A DNA stretch of 64,000 nt from Trematomus loennbergii (Eukaryota; Chordata; Actinopteri; Perciformes; Nototheniidae), in the NCBI GenBank assembly GCA_012861695.1, contig JAAOOA010000121.1:124001-188000 (forward strand). The letters are read 5' to 3'. Shown one piece after another: positions 48,049 through 59,910 of the stretch. The notes beneath the pieces are model-generated. The model was not told the DNA's origin, searched no databases, and saw only the letters and a program-made list of their open reading frames with translations. The stretch's first letter is position 1, and every line of letters begins with the position of its first letter. The translations under genes and the position numbers were made by a program.

Positions 48049-49672
48049 ACAGCTCTCCAGAGGACTGACCCACCGGTTACACACACCCAATCAAATGAGA
48101 AACACTGAACATCAAGAGAACCATTGTTACTACAACACTGCCTCTGTGGGGACGTCTCCTGAAGCTTCCTGCTAATAGTTTGTTTATCTCCTTAAAATGT
48201 ATTCAAATATTTGTTTGTTTTTATGCTGCTGTCAGATCTCTATGTCTATCTCAAGAAAAACATAGATCGGTGCAGGAATGAGTCCTAAAACCCTGAGATG
48301 AGTTAGCATTGTGCCATTTCCGACTTCCTCATCTCCAAAGTCAGCGTTTTTGAACGTGTTTTTGGTTCGATAGTTGAAATAAGGTCTGTGGTTGACACAA
48401 TATAATTTCACCTGTTGCTCTACGACATAAAGTACATCAGTAAACACACGACTGACGAATGTCTGAAGCTCCAAGTGTCATAAAATGTCAGTTGCTAAAA
48501 AGTGGCTAAATGAGACTACCGAAGTCATGTGACCTTGATGTAGTTCCTTTATAGCCTAGTGTTAGCTTTTTACTTCTGGCAATGGCATTTATGCTTCAAA
48601 ATCTTAAAGTGGTGTTAATATGTGGAGACTGTCCTGCTGAACAAATCATGTATGTATTATAAACTGCAGTTTTTTCTGCAATAATCCAAAATCCCATGGA
48701 AACATCTATTTGGTTTACAGTATGTTGATGCTAACTTCTAGGTCGGCCTAAAGAGATACATCATCACTGAACCGCTGTAAATGCCTAATGTCTAGAATAT
48801 GGCTATCTTACTTCATAATGAGAAGTTAACGGTTGTCTATTGCCACTTTAAAGTGATATATAGATATATCTGACTGTCCAGTGCAGATGCTAATTTAGAA
48901 TTATGACCAAATAAAATGTCTCAATTTATCAGAGATAACAATGAAAGAAACACTCTTAACGTTTTAGGGAACAGAGGACTTTAAATGATTTGTATTTGTT
49001 GACATTCCTTGTGATTTAAATACAAAATGTACTACATGAATACTGCTACTGTTGTGGTTCTGTTTTGTGTTGCCATGTCTTTAGTGTGTAGCATATCATT
49101 ATGCAACCCTGTGATGTAGAATGACAATGAATGGTAGTTGGATCATTTGAACTCATAGTATAAAGATGCACATTGCCAAACATCGGACATCCCTTATCTG
49201 ATCAGTCATCACTGTGTGGGACTCAATGACAGTTACTGAAATGGTGCGAGGCAAAAGAATAATATGAGATTACAAACAACCATTTTAATCTCCTTTAACT
49301 GAAATATTCTGAACACTCATGCTAAATGAATAAAATGGAAACTGTATTGCAGTCAGGTCCCATAAATCACACTGAGCAGTATCATGCTATTTTTAGGCAA
49401 TAGCATAGGTCTCAGATATATAAATAATATAAAAAATGTCTATGAAGTGTTTTGGTCAAAATACCAAACAGATCACCCATTCTAGCCATGCCTCATATCC
49501 CTCTATTTCTCTTCCTGTTCCAAAAGTGCTGATTCTGGGTATAAACAGGTCTCTCTTGAGAATGAGACCCTGTGTCTCAATGAGATTTTCACCTGTATAA
49601 ATAAAGGCTAAATAAAAAAAAAAATAAGAGGGGGCGGAGCTTATGCCGGCTCATGCGGGACCTGGCAGATAC

Positions 49673-50065
49673 TGGGTGTTTCTCAATCGCGAGTAAAGCT
49701 GCTTCAGAGCCACTATTTCAAGCATACTACGTCATCGAGTGCCGCCGAAGTACTGTTCCAATCTCCAGTATACTTGGAAATCTACCGAGCCCGGCGTACT
49801 CCGTTTGGAGAAATATCGAGTGTGCACATGAGTAGACTTCGCGGTCTTAAAATCCCCACAATGCTTTGCGCACGGACCAATTTCCCCAAATCTGTGGCGG
49901 AAGATGTAAGGCGGGGCCTCTCATATGACGCACACCTGCACACTTGCTAGCGTGTTCCTCTCTTTGTTTTCCGAATGTCAGGAGTATTCTTGACTCGCTT
50001 CTGAAGCAAGATGCTCGGCAGACATGTGCTACCAAGCAAGCGTACTCGCGATTGAGACACACCCA
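49673..50065. mobile_element. MITE present only in the right arm
   Basis: Ends TGGGTGTTTCTCAATCGCGA and its inverse TCGCGATTGAGACACACCCA. The left arm lacks it: there cctggcagat continues directly to gtgaaacgcaagg near 33320-33345. The insertion therefore postdates the duplication, or the left copy was lost. Confidence 0.8.
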
Positions 50066-52139
50066 CTGTCTAAAATGCTGCGGTGATTAAACGCAAGGAT
50101 TATTAGATCAAGGATTATTAGATCAAGGATTATTAGATCAAGGATTATTTCTGAAACAGTATGGAGCTCAAGGCTTTCTCTCTTGCCGGTTATACCACAA
50201 GGTGAGTTCCTTTTTATTTCCTGCTTCTTCACACACATGCTCTGTGCAGTACAGGTTAGCTCTGAGTGTTAGCGATGCTAATGTAAACACCGACCATATT
50301 ACGTCCAAAACAGTCGGGTGATTTACGTCATATCGCCGCAAATCTGGGTCAGCTCCGTTGTACCCCGTTTTTAGAGATTTGGGTACGGAGGAAAAGTGAG
50401 AGGGTTTTATTTGCTGACGCTGCGTGAGTCCCCCGACACACCGGGGACACATCTTTATGTATAAAAGACATCAAAAAGTGCATTTTGCATGATAGGTCCC
50501 CTGTAAGGCTTGTGTGAGAAACTGGGAACCAAACAGACATCATGGTAATACAATCTGATATGATGGCACCAGTGACAGACATCAAGAGGAAGCAATGTGA
50601 AAAACCAAAGAATTACTGCATCAGAGGATGTGAGACATAAACTCCCTGCTTTATGTTGACCATATTGTTCAATTTATGTTGAATGACACTTCTGCTATAA
50701 TGTAGAAGTGTGTCATAACTTGGAGTGATATTACTCGTATGACCACTGGAGGGCAGCAGTGCTCAGAGCATGAGAATTTAGAATTCTGATTTTGCAAAAC
50801 TGGAAAAGAAAAGAAGCACCAACTCTATACAAATGGAAAATGTTAATGAAATATTATTTGAACAACAATGTAAAAACAATGTCAATAGACAGTAACAAGG
50901 AAAAACAGGTTTGGTCAGTGTTTGTTTGTTTTTGAAAAAATGAGTGGGGATTAAGTATTAATTGGTACTCTTTCATTTAAGACAAGTTTTGTTGCCAATT
51001 CCTTTCTTGGTGTCACTCATCCTGTAAAAAAAAAAAAAAGGAGAGAACTTTCGAGTTTCTTCACTTATTTAGTGGTGTCTACTAATATAACATATTTATA
51101 TTATATTTCCCAGGGTAAAGTCATGGCTGGTGGAACCCTATTGGCTATTGGCCCATCCCACCTCCATCATGATGTCTTCTGTAAACTGTGTTAATACCAG
51201 TAAATAAATGTAGTAATACCAGTGTGTAGAAATACTCAGTTAAATCCTTCGTTCATTCGTTCAAATCCTTTCAAAGGGTTAACCCACACAAGGCTCCTGG
51301 ACCTGATGGCATCCCTGGCCGTGTGCAGTTCAGCTGGCAGAGGTGTTCACAGACATCTTCAACAGGTCCCTGCTGCAGTCTGTAGTCCCCACATGCTTCA
51401 AACACTCCACCATCGTTCCTGTCCCCAAAAACACTAAAACCACCAGCCTCAAGGACTACCGCCCAGTAGCACTCACCTCCATCATCATGAAGTGCTTTGA
51501 GCGGTTAGTCAAAACCTTCATCACCTCCTCCCTCCCTGACTCTCTGGACCCCCTGCAGTTTGCCTACAGAGCAAACAGGTCCACAGACGACGCCATAGCC
51601 CTCACCCTCCACACTGCCCTCTCACACCTGGACCAGAGGAACACATGTGAGAATGCTGTTCATTGATTACAGTTCAGCTTTCAACACCATTGTGCCCTCC
51701 AAGCTGTCAAGCTCAGAGACCTCAGGCTCAACAGCGCCCTCTGTGACTGGATCCTGAACTTCCTGACGGGCAGACCCCAGGCAGTGCGGGTGGAAAACAT
51801 AACATCCTCAACACCGGAGCCCTCAAGGCTGCGTGCTCAGCCCTCTCCTCTACTCCCTGTTCACTCACGACTGCGTGGCAACACACAGCTCCAACACCAT
51901 CGTGAAGTTTGCTGATGGCACGACCGTCATCGGCCAGATCACCGACGGCGACGAGACGGCGTACAGAGAGGAGGTCGCAAACCTGACATCTTGGTGCCAG
52001 GATAACAACCTCCATCTCAACGTCAGCAAAACCAAGGAGCTGATTGTGGATTACAGGAAGCAGCAGAGAGAGGGACACGCCCCCATCACCATCAATGGGA
52101 CTACGGTGGAGAGAGTCAGCAGCTTCAGGTTCCTCGGTG

Positions 52140-52925
52140 TCCACATCACTGAGGACCTGACATGGACTCATCACTGAGGACCTGACATGGACTCATCACT
52201 GAGGACTTGACTCATCACTGAGGACCTGACATGGACTCATCACTGAGGACTTGACTCATCACTGAGGACCTGACATGGACTCATCACTGAGGACCTGACA
52301 TGGACTCATCACTGAGGACTTGACTCATCACTGAGGACCTGACATGGACTCATCACTGAGGACCTGACATGGACTCATCACTGAGGACCTGACATGGACT
52401 CATCACTGAGGACTGACTCATCACTGAGGACCTGACATGGACTCATCACTGAGGACCTGACATGGATTCATCACTGAGGACCTGACATGGACTCATCACT
52501 GAGGACCTGACATGGACTCATCACTGAGGACCTGACATGGACTCATCACTGAGGACTTGACTCATCACTGAGGACCTGACATGGACTCATCACTGAGGAC
52601 CTGACATGGACTCATCACTGAGGACCTGACATGGACTCATCACTGAGGACCTGACATGGACTCATCACTGAGGACTTGACTCATCACTGAGGACCTGACA
52701 TGGACTCATCACTGAGGACCTGACAGGATTCATCACTGAGGACCTGACATGGACTCATCACTGAGGACCTGACATGGACTCATCACTGAGGACCTGACAT
52801 GGACTCATCACTGAGGACCTGACATGGACTCATCACTGAGGACCTGACTCATCACTGAGGACCTGACTCATCACTGAGGACCTGACATGGACTCATCACT
52901 GAGGACCTGACATGGACTCATCACA
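52140..52925 (+). repeat. 25-bp minisatellite derived from L2 coding sequence
   Basis: Units of tcatcactgaggacctgaca plus tggac, about 33 copies, mixed with shorter variants lacking catgga (tcatcactgaggacttgac). The unit equals the L2 codons for HITEDLTW and flanks. 25 is not a multiple of 3, so it destroys the frame. Confidence 0.95.
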
Positions 52926-53009
52926 CTAACACCATCACCAAAACAGCTCGACAGCGGCTCTTCTTCCTCCACAGGCCAAGGAGGTTCAACATGGACTCCA
53001 GGATACTCT

Positions 53010-53340
53010 GCAACTTCTACAGGTGCACCATAGAGAGGATCCTGACCTTCTACAGGTGCACCATAGAGAGGATCCTCACCTTCTACAGGTGCACCATAGA
53101 GAGGATCCTGACCTTCTACAGGTGCCCCATAGAGAGCATCCTGACCTTCTACAGGTGCACCATAGAGAGCATCCTGACCTTCTACAGGTGCACCATAGAG
53201 AGCATCCTGACCTTCTTCAGGTGCACCATAGAGAGCATCCTGACCTTCTACAGGTGCACCATAGAGAGCATCCTGACCTTCTACAGGTGCACCATAGAGA
53301 GCATCCTGACCTTCTACAGGTGCACCATAGAGAGCATCCT
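53010..53340 (+). repeat. 33-bp minisatellite derived from L2 coding sequence (10 units)
   Basis: Same FYRCTIESILT-coding unit as in the left arm, with 10 units here against about 20 there. Confidence 0.95.
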
Positions 53341-53357
53341 GATTGGCTGCATCACGG

Positions 53358-54719
53358 ACAAAAATATTTTGCGTATTTGCAGATCCGTTTTACATTTGCA
53401 AATTTATTTGTGAGTTTGCAAATCTTTTAAATGCATTTGTGGATGGTGTTTTACATTTACAAATCACATATTTACACACAAATTATTTTTATGTTCACAC
53501 AAATAATTATGAGACATATCTAAGCCCATATATTGACACGAGCGGAACAACTCTGAAACGCATCTTTGTTTACGTTGATTCTTCTTTTTTTCTGTGAAAC
53601 ATGGCTTCTTCTTCTTTTGTTTTAGACAACCAACAAATTGGTTGTTTACCGCCACCTACTGGACTGGAGTGTATTGCAGTCAGGCTTCGGAGGGTTAGTT
53701 CAAAAATGTATTCTGTTACAATTACTAGCTACCTGTAGAACATGTTATCAGTAATCTAAGTATCACACTATATATACATATCTTTTGTTACTTGTCAAAT
53801 GCAATGCCAATAAATATAAATACTTAAGTGTACGTATTATGTAGGGCAACAGAACAATGCACGGAGAAATCCAGATATTCAGTATCAAAATGTGTCATCT
53901 TAAATTATAGGATAGGCCTACAGAATAGTATAGTTTACAAATGCTGTTTCAGTATAACACATGAACATGTGCACATCTTTCATCTAGTTGAATCCGTTTG
54001 CATAACACAGATTCATGTTTTCCAGCTGGTTTAATGCCGGTCACTTTGTTGCCAGAAGGGATTTATTCATACTTGATGAATAATTTAATATAATTAGAAA
54101 GTGTTCCTCCCTTCTACACAGAATGTGTGTGGGGAAACAGCATATGGTCATATTTTGTCAGCCCAAAACAAGTGATACAGTACATTTACGGCCTCCCATG
54201 AGACTTGTGCTGGACATTTAAAATTATTTAGGTTTTATCTAAGGTTTTGGTGTTTGCTTCTCTGAACCAGCTAAGCAGAAAAAGGCTATTAAACAAAAAG
54301 GATACATTATTATTAATTGGGGTATTCACACCAGCTCCAACATTGAATCTCATTCACATTATTACACAAACTAAAGTTATTTGTTTAGCCAGGAACCAAA
54401 ACATATTATTTGTGATATTTCAGATTTGGACACTTTCATAATAAGGCAGCATTCAATACAGAAACATCAAATTACACTTTCAACTGACAATGTGTTACTA
54501 TTTGAATGAAGAAAGATCACAATTATTATTTTGATTAAGAAACAGATTCCTATGATGGAGTCACCGACTCACACACTCTTTTTATTTGTTTAACTATTTG
54601 TAAATGTAATTTGTATTTTAACAAAGACTTTTATATAATATAAAAGTAAAATATGAAAGGACTAGATCCGTTCTACTCTGGAGATATGGAGGGGGAATAG
54701 GGAATAAGATGTGTCTGTT
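53358..54719. other. Intergenic, repeat fragments
   Basis: 53424-53530 repeats 45995-46097. A short fragment at 53620-53690 (cgccacctactggactggag) resembles a common fish repeat. The remainder is AT-rich and not recognised. Confidence 0.45.
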
Positions 54720-54730
54720 ATTTGGGTTTA

Positions 54731-55304
54731 GTGGTGGAGTTTCTGGAGGTCAGAGGTGCGACAGCTGAAGCACTGAGGTTTATGGAGCGATCTGTTTTCT
54801 GACTGGAGGGCTTCCTGAGGGGGGGGGGGGAAGAGCCACAGAAGATACAAAATAAGCATATTGAAGAACACATTTACAACCAACTGAATTGTCTAAAAAA
54901 GAAAAAGTAAATTTATCATTGCAAAATAGGATTAGGGTTTTATTGTTATACAGTGATTGAAGTGCTATTGCTTGCAAAATAAGGTGAACGATGCGTTTAA
55001 GGTTATTTGTTCTATAAGAAAATCTGTATTATTTGTAAAATGGATACAAAATGTCTCATAAGATGTGTTATTCTTTCACCAGAGCCAGTTAACAGGACTC
55101 CACACACTGCAGACCCAGCAGGTGAACAGACCTGAGCAGAGGCCCCTGGAGGCTGCTGGACCCGGCGGCTCCCCTCCTGGAGGGGTGTGTTTGTGCTTCC
55201 GGGTGGGGGGGGGGGGTACGAGGCCCGGACCAGCCGGGTTTTGGAGAGCAAGCTCAAACTGAAAAGTCTGAGCTGGATTCAGGGTCAAATCTCTGTAAAG
55301 ACAC
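54731..55304 (-). other. Possible two-exon coding segment
   Basis: On the minus strand a GC-rich block (about 55304-55083, acceptor gtctttacag, donor GTGAAA) and a second block (about 54818-54731, acceptor ccctcag) look exon-like. Possible readings are DLTLNPAQTFQFELALQNPA in the first and KPSSQKTDRSINLSASAVAP with a stop in the second. A C/G run at 55202-55216 makes the frame ambiguous, and two other frames are also open. Family not recognised. Confidence 0.25.
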
Positions 55305-55499
55305 AAGGAGATGATGATGTAACATAGCAGAAATCTCTCTGCGGAGGGCATTACATTACAGGTCATCTAACTGTTGCTTTTATCCATAGCAACTTACAAA
55401 CACTTTTAATAGCAACAGCTTTTCTCTAAATAACATAATTGTACTGTGATCGTGATTGGATATTCTCCCAAAGAAATGTACCAACATTTGTCATTAAGA

Positions 55500-55980
55500 A
55501 TACTCAAGTATTTATTTATGTAATTGATGGCCACTAGTGTCAAATGTATAGTGCAGTAATACTCTGTTACAGTAAAAGTCCTGCATTCAAGATGTTACTC
55601 AAGTAAAAGTAGAAAAGTATTTGCATCAAAATATAGTTAAAGTACCAAAAGTAAAAGTAGTAATTGTGCAGATTGGTCCATTTCAGAATAATAGATATGA
55701 TATGTTTTATAATGATTGATCATGAAAGTGTTCTCAAAGCTGGTAAAGGTGCAGCTAGTTTGAATGACTTTGTATACTGCAGGGTAGCTTGTGAATTTAC
55801 TCCAGGTGGAACTAAAGTCTGAACCCTTGATTAGATTTCACATTATAAATTAAGATCTGCAAAGTAACTAACAGTATTACATGTAGTGGAGTGAAAGTAC
55901 AACGTAGCATAAAATGAGTACCTCAAATGTTTACCTAAGAACAGTACTCGAGTACATAGTAACTTCCCACCTCTGGAAAC
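55500..55980. mobile_element. Dispersed MITE fragment ending cccacctctgg
   Basis: Contains the phrases ctcaagtaaaagtagaaaag, taccaaaagtaaaagtag and a right end acttcccacctctgg, found in many fish intergenic repeats. Shorter relatives lie at about 31980-32020 and 38150-38190. The left end is not defined. Confidence 0.55.
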
Positions 55981-58424
55981 TTAACATTTTCTTTTGGTTT
56001 ATTTTAACAATGTGATCACATGATTCCTTACGATATTATTGCAGATCTACCATAAGCTAGCTAGCTAACATAGCTAACCAAGTCATTTCAAATATATTGA
56101 CAACACAGTTATGAAACAGACTGCCAACAGAGACATCTGGCCTGCTTTAAAATCCTGAACATCAATAAGCGCTCCTTTCCCAGCTGTGTGCGTCACTTTT
56201 TAGTGTCCCCGTTTCCGTTGTGATTTTAGCTTCTTGCTGTGTTTTGTATATTATTTGCAGCTATTGTTTTTGCAGCGTTTTTTCATACTGTTGCATATGA
56301 TGAACACAGTTGGATGTGGACAGAACAGAGGCCTGTACTGCGAAGCTGGTTCAACCTAACCTGGATATGTTTGAGTTAGCCGGTTGGCCCAATCCAAAAC
56401 ATACGCGCTCTCGCTAAGCGGTCCTACGACGCTGGTTATCAAGTGGATCGCTCAAGCCAGCCGTGTCCTATCTAGTTAGGTGCGCGTTCACATGAAAGGA
56501 GTGGTATTTGGAGCATTCGACCAATCACAAACATGGACAAGTGCACTGACAGCGCTGCGTCATACTTCCTGAATGAAAAGTGAACTTTAATATTAGTCAA
56601 ATATGAAGAAGTTAAACTTTAAACATCCATGACTTAAACACTTTATCCAGGATCAAAGCCACATAGCTGCACCTGCAAGGTGAATACAGCTGGTAAAAGA
56701 AAAAGCGTTTGAATGCGTACATTAACAGGTTTATGATATCACTGCTGCCCCGTCTAAGACACGAGTGGATCTGACTTTAATTACATTTGACTCCAGTGTT
56801 TCGTCAACTTAATGTGTTGCTTAAAATAATACTTCTGCATACAGTAAGTGACACTGTGAGTGTTGCACGGCTAGATACGGCTCAAGAAGCTGACTCAGAT
56901 AAGGAAAGATATGATACATTATGATGTGATATGATATGAATGATAATGGGACACATCGACGTCTGCACTCACAGTGCCGCGGACTGTAGGCTACGTAATG
57001 TTACTTTGATCCGGTTACTTATGTTGTGGCAGATATTTAATTAAGCTTTCTTAACATAATAGTATAATAATAGTATAATTAGGCGCGTTCACACCAAGTA
57101 CTTTTCCCACAATAGTTCATGAGAACTTTAGTTCATGAGAGCTCTTTTAGTTCTGATGAACTAAAGCAGATCGCGTTCACACCAAAATGAGTTCCTGGGG
57201 GTGGATTAGGCAAATGAACCGCTGACGTCACTTCTTCTTCTTCTGCTTTGGGTTTACTGGCAGGCCGCAAACAACTTCACGGCGAGTACAGTAGGTGGCG
57301 GTATGCACCTTAAAGTTGCAATCCGCCAAAAAACCGAGAGAAAAGAAGAAGAAAAACCTCCCGCGCCCACTTGCTGTAAATGAGGCGTCTGTTTACCTTC
57401 CGACCTCAGACATGAGCTTCGTCTGAGTTATTTAAGCAAACACAAATACAGATCGTCGACCAGTCAAATGCAATAGCAATGCTGATTCGGAAGCGAAGGC
57501 GGTTAAGAAGGATTGACAAAAGGATTGGACGACGACATGCACGCGCTACGCTACGTGTGAAATGAATAAACTGTGCCAGGTGTGTCGTATGCACACTAAA
57601 TAGGCTCAGCAGCTAACACACCTTTATTATATATCCTCCTGAGAGCAACTGCATCCGTCTGCCATGAACCCTACAGAAACCTACGTGTTAGTTGTGGCCC
57701 ATAGTGGCCTCCATTTGTGTCGTGTAAAATGGGGGAAATCAAAAGTTAGCAAATCCCCATGTCATGTTCATAAAAACATTTAGTTTTAGGTCAAATAATT
57801 ATTACACTGCTCTGAAACTCACTACACTAACTCCTAAGATGTTCCCTTACTATAATTAATTAAAAATATTGAACTCACAACACTGGTAATAACAAACTTA
57901 ACCATTTCTCTTTCTATAAATAAATAGTGCTTGTGTTGGACGCCATTTTGAAATACAATGAAATTATCTTTTTGAAAGCCACAATAAATAAAGCTTCGCC
58001 AGTTTATAACCGATGAAACATGATGGTATCAGAATAATCACTTACATGTGATGTATAGGATGCTACACAGGTCACTGTAAAGATAAAGTGTCAGAGGAGA
58101 AATAAGCAAGCTTAGTTACATGAAATGTAATGAAAAATGTAAGATACAGGCTCTGTTTAATCGCCATGTAGGTTCTCTTTTATTGCACACTCAAGACAAT
58201 ATCAATAACAGCATCACGCTGTCCCAGGTGTGTCGTATGCATGTAAATAGAAGTTAACATTTTCAATATCAAATAAAGTGTCAGTAGTATCAAAACATAT
58301 ATATATATATATAATAACAATAGGTAGGCTCAGCAGACACACCTTAGTGCAAAGTGAAGTGTCAGTATTAATAACAGTGGCATATATATATCACAATAAT
58401 ACAAAATTAACTGTCCCAGGTGTA

Positions 58425-58548
58425 GGCAATTTGGGGTGAAGTGTCTTGCCCAGGGACACAACGACATGCTGACTGCAGTGGGGTTTGAACCTGTGCTCCC
58501 CTGATCCGAACACCAACGCACCAGACCACTGCACCACACGCCTCCCAA
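58425..58548 (-). mobile_element. tRNA-derived SINE-like repeat
   Basis: On the minus strand: a box-A-like tggtgcagtggtctggtgcg, then box-B-like GGTTCAAACCCC, then the body cagcatgtcgttgtgtccc. Spacing fits a Pol III promoter. It is related to 24930-25115 and lies inside the Harbinger-like element. Confidence 0.6.
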
Positions 58549-58621
58549 CAAGTCATTGTACAGTTTATCAACGACGACAAGTTTTTCTTAATTTTTTTAT
58601 TGAAGGCCTGTTGGATTTAAT

Positions 58622-59910
58622 CAGCTCGCTTAGCACTGCCAGAAGCCCAGCCTGAAAGGTATTTTGTTGCTCCACCTGGCGCGCCGACACCTCCACCTGG
58701 CGCGCCGCCGAGTCAGCATGGCGCGCATCACCATGAGCAGCTGGTCGTCCGATTCCTGGGCCTTGTGTGAATGCAGCAGCCGTTCGTCGTGCATCTCCTT
58801 GGCACGCAGGTCCTCATTCTCCTTGCTGACCATGGCACGGCGTCCATCGCCATGATGGTGTCAAGGAAGCTGTCATCCCGTGCCCGCTTTCCTAAGGAGA
58901 AATAAGCAAGATACAAGATCAGTTTAATCGCCTAGTAGGTTGTCAACAGAGACAACATTGGACATGGTGCAGGCAGGGACAGTGTACAAAATGCAGGTGT
59001 AAAGTAGAAGATAAGATAGGATCAAATAATATAATAAAAAAATATATCAAAGTGCCCTTATTTATTGTTTTGTGCTTAATGTATGCTTGAACTTTGTTTT
59101 ATAGGGATTAGTGGACATCAGTTAGATGCGTAACCTTCTTTCAAGGCCAGAGTAGTTACAGTGTAAGTGGATTGACATCTAACATAACATGGCTGAGTAC
59201 AATTATAACAATCAATAAAAAAAAAAAATAAATGAATTTCAATTACATTTTACTTAAATGTGCAAAATATTAGAACATCAGTCTTTGTGGCATGCAGGTA
59301 ATCAACTGTTTAAGCTTTTACCATTAACATGTAGAATGAATGTTGCAAATGACTGAAATTATAGCAACTACAATGTATTGTTAGAGGTAGCATTATGTCC
59401 AGCTAGCATGCTAATTGCTAACGTTATATTATCGTTTTATCCGGAGGGGAAAGCTAACTAGTTTCCAATCCAGAGAGAAACACCTCGCCTGAAACACACG
59501 ATTAGTGCCATGAGTTAGTGAAGCAAATTACAGAACATTGCACACTTATTCACAAGTCAAAACGTGTTCATAGCGGGCACGGCTGAGAATAGCTAGCTAG
59601 CTAGATGTTGTTAGCCAGCTTGGACCTATGATAGCCAGTTCTAGCATGGCTAGCTCGATCTACTGAGCAAATAAAAGTACATCTGAGACCAGTATTGTGC
59701 AGATTAAAACAGTGCAGTGCATGTATTTTATTTTACCTTCGTAGTCGTCCCGACATGACTTTGCCAGGTCTGCTAACTTTGCTGAACCACGGAAACTGCA
59801 TTCAGTAGAAGCTTCTGAATGCGGCGCTTCGCGTCCTCCGAGTAAATCGCCAGAAGCGCCGACACATCCTCATCACTCCACCGCTCCGATGATTTATTTA
59901 GTGTTGCCAT
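58622..59910 (-). pseudogene. Myb/SANT-like transposon accessory protein, decayed
   Basis: The start at 59910 reads MATLNKSSERWSDEDVSALL followed by AIYSEDAKRRIQK, typical of the Myb/SANT-like DNA-binding protein of Harbinger-type elements. After a probable frameshift near 59820, a segment AKLADLAKSCRDDYEG runs to a GTAAAA donor near 59737. A second exon begins near 58892 (KRARDDSFLDTIMAMD) and shifts frame near 58835 to SKENEDLRAKEMHDERLLHS and a basic end. At least two frame breaks, so not functional. In active elements this protein helps bring the transposase to the ends. Confidence 0.6.

Larger units (their letters stand above)
46672..53357. repeat. Large inverted repeat, right arm
   Basis: Reverse-complement copy of 30851-36315. 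The extra length comes from a MITE insertion (49673-50065), a longer L2 that keeps its RT core, and a 25-bp minisatellite. The inner end is at cgccctggaaat (46672). The outer end is in the L2 at gcatcacgg (53357), after which the sequence is unrelated. Confidence 0.93.
51270..53357 (+). mobile_element. L2 LINE with two internal minisatellites (right arm)
   Basis: RT blocks in order: [16 protein letters not shown], [39 protein letters not shown], then [18 protein letters not shown], [21 protein letters not shown], [12 protein letters not shown] and FRFLGVHITEDLTW. The catalytic FADD box reads FADG (near 51908-51919), so this copy is catalytically dead. The HITEDLTW stretch is expanded at 52140-52925 and the FYRCTIES stretch at 53010-53340. 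The 3' end is missing after GCIT. Confidence 0.85.
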
